Part shown: positions 55,647 to 64,000 of the stretch, in pieces
How positions within the stretch are numbered: position 1 is the stretch's first letter
Layout of the letters: each line of letters begins with the position of its first letter
DNA from: Asterella californica
Taxonomy: Eukaryota; Streptophyta; Marchantiopsida; Marchantiales; Aytoniaceae
NCBI GenBank assembly: GCA_036924285.1
Contig: JAYKYS010000005.1
Coordinates: 26,758,001 to 26,822,000 of the forward strand
Reading direction: 5' to 3'
Length of the DNA stretch: 64,000 bases
Position numbers and translations under genes: made by a program
The notes under the pieces: model-generated
Seen by the model: only the letters and a program-made list of their open reading frames with translations
Database searches by the model: none
What the model was told of the DNA's origin: nothing

Positions 55647-56599
55647 CATCGTCTTTGTATTTTTCTCTTGTGGACCACGTCTACTAAAGCTCTGTGTATA
55701 GCAATGAAAACTCTTTGTCTAAAAACGTAGTGCAAAAAGAAAAAAATAGTGATATTCCTGACATCTTTCATGATAGGCTCTGACAGAATCTCGAATAAAA
55801 ACGTCGAACTCGGATGCTATTGATTCATAAATCTCCAAGGCTAAGAGATGAAGCGATGTCTTTCTTGCATACCTCTACTTGATCACATGCGCTGCTGCCA
55901 TCACGCTTGCGGTCTATCCTAAGGATTGGGTGATCATTTGTATCGTCAACGAGTCTCGTGTCGGATCCGTAACAACCACATCTGCCACTAAGACATAATC
56001 ATCATTCATCATGTACAAGTCAGCTCTCATTGACCCTCATGTCTGAAGGACATACCAACGCTCTCTCCACGTCATGTAATCGCTCTCTTGTGCTAAAGTA
56101 AACACAACGTACTTGATGACATCATTGATAACTATCCGCTCTCCACCGTGAGGACAACAAGCAAAGTGTCGACTCGAGATGTCGAGCGAGACACCGCACT
56201 CGCAGATGGACAGTGCCGAAGCAATAGGTTGGACATGACCTCTAAGGATAAACGTATCGCCGTGCTTGAAGCAAACCAGGGAGTTCTTTGTCTACTAGAA
56301 GATTTTGTAAGATAAATTTGTCGACTTCGTTTTCAAGCATAAGAGGAGCTTGCAAGGTTAACGATTTCTTAACTGAGTTAGACCTATACTTTGAGACATT
56401 ATATGTGAAGAAAAACCTGCAAAAAGTGATGTCTCGTCTAAGAGAATTGTAGTCTGTGAGATCCATCGATAGCTAAGATATCGAATCAAGGATGCGCCTC
56501 ATTATCTCAAGAGTCAAATTATCTCTTGTCTCACGAAGACACATCTGTAGTGGGTAAGAACCATCATCCACATCTGTCACATAGCTCTCCACATATCCC

Positions 56600-57313
56600 T
56601 CACAAAGAAACGACAACAGAGTCAAAATGTTGAGAAGACCCAACTACCCAAAAAGGCTGTCGAAGCAGTCTCTTCCATGGATAATAAACCCACCCCGTCA
56701 CATGATATGGACAATCATGATGTCTACGTGTAAGAGGTCCTACGATACACTCAAAGGTCCTCGGTCCTAAGATGTCGTCGAAACATCTCATGATCCTCTT
56801 ATCAAACTCTCTAAGGCGTGAGATGAAGATAAGAGATGAAGGTATTATGCGAAGTAAGTAATGTCGACGACGTGCAATGGAAGAGGAAAGAATATCAAAG
56901 ATAACATGTGGGTCCTCTAACCTAAGGAGATCCTCGATATGCAAAACATCCTCCGTCAGAACAACATCTAAGAATCGAGTGATGAAGTCCTCTGTACCCA
57001 CGGGTACTCCGAGAATGCATAAACCATCTCTAGGTATAACAAATTCCTCCGAGAGCTGGAGGTCTGGCGGTATACCTATGGGAGGTCAAGCCTTGCACTT
57101 TGACACTTTCACTCTCAGTCCTATCAGGTCAATTGAGAGGCAAAGTGATCAAAGACATCACAGACTTGGTCTGCCGGACCTAAGATATACGTGTCATCAG
57201 CTAGAGATGGAAAGCACAACCTGGAGCAACTAAGGTGGTGGTCAAGAGAGCTCTACAGTGAGATAAGACAAAGAGGAGTCCATCCAAAAGGTCTCCCTGA
57301 CGAGTACATGTAG
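56600..57313 (-). pseudogene. Non-LTR RT, palm motifs B-C and thumb
   Basis: TRQGD and LLFVLSHCRALL (motif B block), a TAG, ADDTYILGPADQV (motif C), then stops, and the open stretch 57001-56600 (GTEDFITRFLDVVL, DPHVIFDILSSSIARRRHYLLR). Confidence 0.75.
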
Positions 57314-58609
57314 TGGAGTTGATGATTGTAATTTTTTCTATCGAAAGACCGTTGTCGGAGTGTGATCTGTCTACCTAAGAAAGCGCCGGGCTTTTGGCTG
57401 TGGTTGTTTACTCAAGAGGTTGGCTTTCAGGTCACAACAGGGGCTATAAACACTCACACAGGTGTGTAGGATCCTCTAATATGCTCAAAAGCGAAATTTA
57501 GGTCTAACTAGTAGTAATAGGTTTAGGCGGTGAACTTTGACACTCAAGGAGAGGAAAACTATGAAGGTTTAGACTTCTAAACTTCCCCTACATGTAAATG
57601 AGGTACTACTGGACACACACACAAATTTTCAGCCTGAGATCAAATTCTAGCACCGAGATGTTGACAAAAAAGTTCTGAGTAAGAAAATTATGACAATTTT
57701 TGATACCCAGATGGCTATTTCAACCTAGAACAGAAGATTGGCTTGATGAATTTCAAATATTCTCACAGTATTTGAAGTCTACAGGATGCTGAACATCCCT
57801 GTGAAGTTGGGACTCCTGAATGTACACAGAACTCCAGATCTCATCCTCTGAAGTCGCTGCTCTAGATTAAGAGCTTTTCAGACCCGCTCAGCTTCAGCGG
57901 CCGCCCTGAATTACTCAGTCACTCAATCGATATGAAACTTTTTGGGAAATCGTAGCCCTGCTGGCAGAGAACACAACCTCGAAGTTTTGAAGCAATTTCC
58001 TCAAATCTGCTGCAAGTGACACTGAAAACCCTAAATCCAACAAAAGTGATTCAATTCTAGCACAATTCGAACTTCAATTGGTCATAACTTCGTCTTTATT
58101 GCCTCAAATCGATCGAAAATTTCACTGGAAGTGCTTGGCATGACGAGCTCTATCTCCCTGTGCTCTCAGATTTCGAAGATCCCTCACCAATTGCTCGAAA
58201 TCCACTCTAGAGCTCTGTTTCTAAACTTAGAGTTTTACAAAAGATAAAAATGGACCAATGGGAGTTCATAGCTCCACTTGACTGTCCTTTTGTGCCTTAA
58301 ACTACCTGGTAACTTATCTACACTCATAGGCTATCACGTCAAGCCCCCTAGAGTGCCAACGTAAAACTTAAACTACCTAAAACGACACGCAGCCCCGAAA
58401 AATAACTTAAATCAGCTAGAAAGCGTGCATGGGCGACACGCAAATACAACCCATGAGCTTAAGCCCTATTAGCATAGTAATCAACCTACTAAGACTCAAA
58501 ATAGTGTTAACACCGTATGCAAAAGTGTCAAACATATACATAAAGGACTAGAAGTAATATGAGCTAACTTCTAGAACTACTAAACTCAAGCGTCGGAGTA
58601 GAAGTCAAG
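57314..58609. mobile_element. Insertion of ~1.3 kb inside the RT
   Basis: RT motif A sequence ends near 58610 and motif B begins near 57313, with non-RT DNA between. CATGTAG occurs at both edges (57307-57313 and 58610-58616), a candidate target duplication. The insert has no ORF of note and resembles an LTR or non-autonomous element in being non-coding, but I found no partner copy. Confidence 0.5.
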
Positions 58610-58783
58610 CATGTAGCCGCCAAGTAGCGCGACACCGTGTTGGAAATAAAGAGGAGAGGAAGAATCATAGAACAATCGCATTAATGAAACAAGACTCGCC
58701 AAAGATCCACTGTCATCCATGAGCTCCATAAAGATAGAAATACGAGAAATGCTATTAAAAGTATTTTTTACGTGTATGACAAC

Positions 58784-59188
58784 TCAATTTGGATGAATAT
58801 CCAAGAGAACCCTAATGTCGAAAGACATAGACTCACAACCTCCAGGTGTCGCAACTCCAAACTGATGTGGACAAAGGTGGTCCTGAAAAATATCCCAAAG
58901 CTTAAGAACAATACTACGATTAATAAGTCGTAAGAGAATCTCACCGATGACTATCGATCGAATCTCTCCGTCATCCTTCATCATGATCAAAAGTCTAGCT
59001 GCCCTCAATATCTGAGATATAGAATGTGGAATATGTCCTTGAGCTACTACTATCGCTACTTGAAAAAACTTTGTGAAACCACTAGAGAGGTCGTCTGTCT
59101 GAAAACAATCTCGTAGGTGCTCGTAGACCATCTCAGACAAACCTCCAGAAGATAGACGTGGAGTTGTACACAAGATCTGGACAAACAA
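58784..59188 (-). pseudogene. Non-LTR RT, fingers domain
   Basis: A 134-codon open stretch. The blocks IVIGEILLRLINRSIV, HQFGVATPGGC and VLLDIHPN are characteristic of a plant and algal RT family. A stop directly follows HPN, and the frame continues into a degenerate motif A. Confidence 0.75.
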
Positions 59189-59319
59189 AGATATATCGAG
59201 ACATAATGACTCCTCGAGCTGATAGTCTTGAACCTCAAGTGATTGGGATTACCTCGATGGGAGATGAAGAAAACGCAACGAAGTGATCGTCTTCTCAGTA
59301 GGACATGCCACTGACAAAT

Positions 59320-59848
59320 GATGCAAGGGCCATGTTTGTTCATTATCTGTGAAAATATTCATGTACGCGATTGATGAGGGGTAGCTTAAGGAGTTAGCTT
59401 GCATTTGCGACTTGTCGACGGACTGTTCGAAAGATTTGAAAGTCCAATGCAAATGCGCAAGGCGTCATTGGGTTCAGATCTGTGCAAGCTACGCATTGGT
59501 TAAAACGGTTTCGTGAAGAGATGGACCGGAAAGTGTGTTCTGAGAGAAATTGAGACATAGAGAAAAGATTTGGAGGGCTTCAGTGATACGCTAAAGAGAG
59601 TTGGACCATTCGCGTCGTTCCATAGTCCAAACTTGATGTCCTTAGATTCATCAAGATCAGAACGTCGAGTTCTTCAGGAAATTGAAGACGATACGAAGTT
59701 TCATCGGCAATTTGAGAGTTCTAGGTGAAACTAACTTGTAAGGAAGAGCTTACATCTTCCTTACGAGTCAATGTAAGGAAGATGTAAGCTTACATTGACT
59801 GTGATCTGAGGTTGGGTTGTTCTTGGTGATCAATGAGCCAAGTTCTTT
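59320..59848 (+). repeat. Left inverted-repeat arm
   Basis: Aligned to the reverse complement of 63268-63785 across its length. It carries an extra hairpin-forming stretch (59745-59800) that the right arm lacks. Confidence 0.75.
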
Positions 59849-61289
59849 GTTCTTGGTGCCTACGCGATCAGGGAGTCTTCACCTACCATAAAAGAAGACC
59901 GTATGTGGATTGGATTGTTGGTTGGGGTGTGATGAGCGAGTTTGAACCGTAAAGAGTCAATTTACGTCAGTTTTTTGCTTCCTACGATCAAATTTCTTGC
60001 GTGGTTTCGTGAGAGGAACTCCAAACAACTTGTTTGGAGTGTCTTTGATCAGGGTAGCTAGATCTACTTATAAGAGAAGACGGGTCTCAGATCAAGCGAT
60101 TCGTTTGGACGGTGTGCGTGACTCTAAGCGGTAGGGAAGAGTTTTTGGAGGTTCGGTCACTTATGACAAAAATTATCGATATCTCGGCTGTCAGGAGTCG
60201 GATTTGGGAGTTCTTGGGACCAACGGAGTCAAGAAAGAAGACCTTATCGACATCTGAAGACGGATTGGTAAATGAAGAAAGTTTCCAGATAGACTTTTTT
60301 CTATTCCTTCGTTGCGATTTTTGTCCTTTTGAGTTCGTTAGAGTTCTAGTTGGTTATGTACAACTTGTGGTAGCTAGCTTTAGCTAAGGGCGTGTACATG
60401 GACGTTGTTTGGACTTGGGTTTGAATCGTGTGATGTTGGTGTAGCTCTTTTTGTTAACAAATGGATGTTTTTCTTACTTTGAGCTATGCTTCGGTAGTTT
60501 TGGGTCTGGGTTTTAGAGATTCATGGACTCATTTTAGGGGGTTTGATGCAGATTACAAATCGCTCTGGTCTGTTTCTCAATTTTATGTTCTTAGGGAGAA
60601 AGAACCAACAGTGTATATAAATTGAGAGTTAGTATATATTGCGATGCTCGTTCTCGTGCTTGTCTCTCTCTTTCTTACCTTTGTTCAGCACACGATATCT
60701 CCACAGTCAAGAACCTCATGTTCTCCTAGACAACCTTCACGCAAAATCTAATACGATCGAAAGGTGATGAGCTCAACGTGAAGATCTATGGTGGAGAGTT
60801 TTGTTTGTTAGAACTTGGAAGAAGATATCAACAATCATGAACGAGGATGAAGATGGATACGGTTGTTCGAGAGGATGTTGTGGACCTGGGATGAAAGATA
60901 TGTAGAAGGTTTGAGATCATGGAAGGAAGGGATGAGCGATGACTATGGACGAGATGAATGGATCAGACGGGATACTTGGGTGCATTTGGATGTCACAATT
61001 GCACGATTGTTTCAAGCCTTCACTTTGTTTTTGTGACAAGAGCAAGAGAATCAACAAAAGGAGACTATGAGGACGAAAGCACTTCAAAAGGTGATCGACA
61101 AGCTCGGTCTGTCTAATGAGAGAGATATCCCAAAGTACCTGTTACAAGATGAAGATGAATTTGGATCAGATATCAAAGAAGGAGATGATCAAGACATTCG
61201 AACTCGTGGTGGTGCTTGAGAGAAGAGAACATGTGAAGGGTCTCGTGAAAAGTTTTGAGAGAAACTGAGATACATTTTCACATGCGCTA

Positions 61290-62722
61290 ATGGAGGAATA
61301 TTTCTTGAGAAACTTAGATCGAGTAACCAAGAAATCATTTTTGAAATGGGTCAACCGATCCAACAAGGGTTTACAGCCTACAAGGTTGTTAAAGGAGTTC
61401 GAGAGACAATTCTCTCAATTATCTCAGGTGGAGAAGCTAACCTTGGAGACCTACAAGACGGAGCTATTTCTTCAACCTGCGGATGAACCATGGCAAGAAC
61501 AGTTGGAATTACTTTGGAGGATGGAGAGGAAGAAGAAGAGTTGATAAGGAATTGGGAGGTTGCGCTTGAAGCGGTTGAGTTTCTTGTCAAACGAAGACAT
61601 ACAAGAGATAGAGTTACAAGGTTGACACATGTATGCTGACTACTACACCATTTCGAGTAATATCTAAAGTTCAACCTCCAATTGTGATTGTAGAGGAGAA
61701 GGATCCAACCATCGAGGACTTACGACAAAAGATGCAAGATCTACAAGCTAAGGTTACTAGATTGGAGGATAAGAGATCAAAGACGGAACTTGTACCCAAA
61801 CCAGCTTGGGTACATCAGTGTATGTGGTGTGATGGTACTGATCATCAACGAGACGATTGCATTGACTTTACAGAGTCTTTGCGACGAGAGGTTATTTCTT
61901 GAGAGGATGAAAATGTTGGGTTCAGAAGTACATATACTCTCCTTCAAGCCAATGTTGATAAAAGAGATATTAAGAAGTTAGTGGATGATTACTTTGCAGC
62001 ACATGCAGTTGTAGCTATCGAAGCTACAAGCTATGATGCTAAGACGGATGAGATTGAACATAATCTCCATAAGGATGATTTGAGCGAGCACGTGAGATCA
62101 ATGAGCTCAGACGAGATACCGCATCCAAGATGCAGAACGAGAAGAAGAGACAAGAAGAGATTTCTTCAGAGAAGCACACTCGGGAGGATAAAGTTATACA
62201 AGAAACAATTATTCCTGAACTGATAATGGAGGATGATCCTTCACAACAAGAGGAGATGTCTGGAAGACAAACCATAGATATGGGTGATCTGGTTGCAGAC
62301 AAACAACAATCAGATATTAGAATGATGACAAATGTGAAGAGAGGTTGGAAGGAGCATATTCGAGATGCGAAGGTTGGGTTCTTTTCACGTGAGGTCTTGG
62401 GTGTGACTACAAGAGAAGTCTATGATGCCGATATTGACATCATCAAAGACGAACGACATGTTGAGGGTGAAAGAGAGTGGACAGATGCTCACGAGGTTAC
62501 AGATATAAGATGATGAGTAAACGTGACTTACAAGAGAGAAGCCATTGATGAAGGTGATTAGAGCTTAGAGGATGATGCTTGGGAGGTTGCAAAAGTTTCA
62601 GAAGAGAAGAGTAAGGAGGATGATGCTTGGAAAGTTGTAAAGGTTCAAGAAAAGGATTGGGAGGATTATGTTGGGAGGTTGTAAAAGTTTTCAGACGAGA
62701 AAACAAGAGAGGATGATGTTTG
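61290..62722 (+). pseudogene. Degenerate gag-like ORF with zinc knuckle
   Basis: 61290-61544 (EYFLRNLDRVTKKSFLKWV, FERQFSQLSQVEKLTLE) resembles a retrotransposon gag core. 61633-61902 ends with a coiled stretch and a knuckle CMWCDGTDHQRDDC (CX2CX4HX4C) followed by IDFTESL, a pattern I associate with plant retroelement gag-like proteins. A TGA at 61900 interrupts; the frame continues (61903-62100) and then a Lys/Glu-rich region (62130-62513). Past two stops the same frame runs into acidic repeats (EDDAWxVxKVxEK, 62568-62712). No pol follows. Confidence 0.6.
62568..62722 (+). repeat. Minisatellite, ~45-48 bp unit, 3+ copies
   Basis: Units start GAGGATGATGCTTGG, GAGGATGATGCTTGG, GAGGATTATGTTGGG and GAGGATGATGTTTGA. 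The first two read EDDAWEVAKVSEEK and EDDAWKVVKVQEK in the gag-like frame. Confidence 0.7.
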
Positions 62723-63267
62723 AGGAAGATATCATTATACATCGAGACAATAATGGTTGCCGTTGAGGATTTTGGTTGCAACAATGTGGTTCTTGTTTTT
62801 CAGAAAACAAAAAGAAGAGATGAATACGAAAAAGGACTTGTACATGTTTGAGGTTGAAGGTAACAATTAGGATACGTGGTGATGATTAAGATGACGGGTG
62901 ATGTCTACTACGACACTTGGTCACAAACCTCGACAGTGAGGTTCAACTAGATGGATGGGAGGCGTCCATATGGTATGATGGTTTACTCTTTCTATGTCTT
63001 CGAACACATATTGAAAGATGTGTAGATTTAGAGAAAGTTATTGGATGAGAGGTTGAAGAAGAGAGTCGATGAGCATGGATCCAGGAAAAACTACGATAGG
63101 GTTGCAACTTCAAGATGACGATCAGGTTGTGAACTTGAGGATGAGGTCGACTACGATGAGAAGTAAGACGACAAGACGGTATACGTGTCGGTCCACTCCT
63201 TGGTTGATATTTCTGGTGCATACCGGAGGATGCACAAGTTTAGAGAGAGTGGATGTCGTGTCGTCAT

Positions 63268-63785
63268 AAGACTTGGCTCATTGATTGCAAATAACAACCC
63301 AACCTCAAGTCGTAGACGACGAAAAGCTGATGTAAGCTCTTCCTTGTGAGCCAATTTCACCCAGAACTCTCAAATCACAAATGAAACTTCGTATAGTCTT
63401 CAATTTCTTGAAGAACTTGACGTTCTGATCTTGATGGATCCAAGGACAGCAAGTTTGGACTCTGAAACGGTCCGAACGGTCCAACTCTCCTTCCCAAGTC
63501 ACTGAAGCACTCCAAAAATTTCAAAAGCTTCGCAACTCTTTCCGTGCGTCTCAGTTTCTCCTAGAACACACTCCTCGATATGCCTCTTCACGAACCATCT
63601 TAACCAGTGTATAGACTGCATATATTTAAACGCAATGATGTCTTACGAGTTTGCATTAGATCTCCAAATCTCTCAAATCGTCAATTGATAAGCATATAAA
63701 CAAACTAACCCCTTAAGCTACCCCCTTACATTAGTTGCGTACGTGAAAGTTTTCACAGATAATGAACAAGCAGACCCCTTGCATC
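63268..63785 (-). repeat. Right inverted-repeat arm
   Basis: Reverse-complement partner of 59320-59848, moderately diverged. Beyond 63790 similarity to the DNA left of 59315 fades. Confidence 0.75.
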
Positions 63786-64000
63786 CTTAGTATAGTACCA
63801 AGAATAGCAAATCCAGTCAGCAATAGTAAGCTAGAGTCCAACTTGATTTGTCCATCTTTCGAACTTCACAATTTCACCACTAGGCGTCCAAATGAAATAG
63901 ATGAAGTGCCCACGGAAAGCTGACAACAAGTTCTACCAATTCATGTAATGAAAATGAAGATGTTGTGCAAAAAGCTCATAAGCTAAGGCTTAGCTTGATT

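Larger units (their letters stand above)
55922..59188 (-). mobile_element. Broken non-LTR retrotransposon with RT and C-terminal nuclease-like domain
   Basis: On the minus strand the order is RT fingers (59188-58784: VIGEILLRLINRSIV, LCPHQFGVATPGGC), motif A region (near 58760, catalytic Asp not preserved), an insertion, motif B (TRQGD near 57300), motif C (ADDTYILGP near 57200), thumb and C-terminal part (57001-56242), then a Cys/His cluster CECG...H..CCPHGGERIVIND (56195-56110) and MRADLYM...LVADVVVTDPTRDSL (56030-55945). The last pattern fits a PD-(D/E)XK nuclease as in restriction-like-endonuclease LINEs. Stops and frameshifts throughout. The nuclease call is inference. Confidence 0.75.
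59320..63785. mobile_element. Unit bounded by ~0.5 kb inverted repeats, with gag-like ORF inside
   Basis: The left arm (about 59320-59848) matches the reverse complement of the right arm (about 63268-63785). Shared blocks, outside to inside: GTTCATTATCTGTGAAAA, GGGGTAGCTTAAGG, TGGTTAAxA.GGTTCGTGAAGAG, ATCAAGATCAGAACGTC, TACGAAGTTTCAT, TGAGGTTGGGTTGTT and ATCAATGAGCCAAGT. The ~3.4 kb centre contains a TATA-like stretch (TATATAAAT near 60613) and plus-strand gag-like ORFs. Large inverted terminal repeats around a gag-like gene are not the usual LTR arrangement; either a DNA-type unit or inverted LTR copies are possible. Confidence 0.7.

Noticed and set aside
1..64000. CRISPR arrays, bacterial operons, rRNA and tRNA genes
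   Set aside because: No regularly spaced repeats of that kind, no cloverleaf-like or rRNA sequence noticed by eye; spliced exons and plant retrotransposons make a bacterial origin untenable.

Overview
The window is nuclear DNA from a land plant, probably a non-seed plant (moss, liverwort or lycophyte). The evidence is a chromodomain Gypsy element, a Copia element with initiator-Met-type primer site, spliced exons of a plant-like coatomer epsilon gene and an uninterrupted plant-type DPH1. The exact lineage is inference. Gene density is very low; most of the 64 kb is transposable elements and their decay products.

Left end (1-6.1 kb): six exons of a coatomer epsilon subunit gene (epsilon-COP) lie on the minus strand, exon 1 near 6.1 kb and the last visible exon near 0.15 kb. 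A premature stop and several frame breaks mark it as a decaying copy. Its first intron carries a complete, same-strand gene for a membrane-anchored 2H-phosphoesterase-like protein (3912-4985), flanked by direct duplications of the intron 1/exon 2 boundary. Two broken copies of this locus lie in inverted orientation at 21.65-22.68 kb and 50.02-51.08 kb, one keeping the 5' half and the other the 3' half.

6.1-21.6 kb is AT-rich and nearly gene-free. It holds a ~393 bp tandem duplication, a purine/pyrimidine-biased stretch with coiled-coil ORF remnants, an unrecognised 203-codon ORF with hydrophobic segments (17011-17622), a mariner/pogo-type MITE with TA target duplication (17766-18227), an AT microsatellite and a ~163 bp tandem repeat.

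22.8-43.6 kb is a nested retrotransposon stack. A degenerate Copia element (LTRs 22818-23071 and 43363-43601) is split by two near-complete minus-strand Gypsy elements. Gypsy-1 (23266-30961) has 784 bp LTRs; Gypsy-2 (32643-40266) is a chromovirus with ~1.1 kb LTRs and a perfect 5 bp target duplication. Next to Gypsy-2 lies a 0.7 kb GC-rich block full of short hairpins. Right of the stack are a perfect 25 bp inverted repeat and an old Gypsy-2-family LTR split by a 2.6 kb insertion.

53.46-54.95 kb carries intact DPH1 (diphthamide synthesis) on the minus strand, the best single-gene call. 55.9-59.2 kb is a broken non-LTR retrotransposon with a C-terminal nuclease-like domain, itself split by a ~1.3 kb insertion between reverse transcriptase motifs A and B. 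59.3-63.8 kb is an element-like unit bounded by ~0.5 kb inverted repeats and containing a degenerate gag-like ORF with a zinc knuckle.

Only DPH1 and the nested 2H-phosphoesterase-like gene look like intact host genes. All identifications come from motifs read by eye; no database search was possible.
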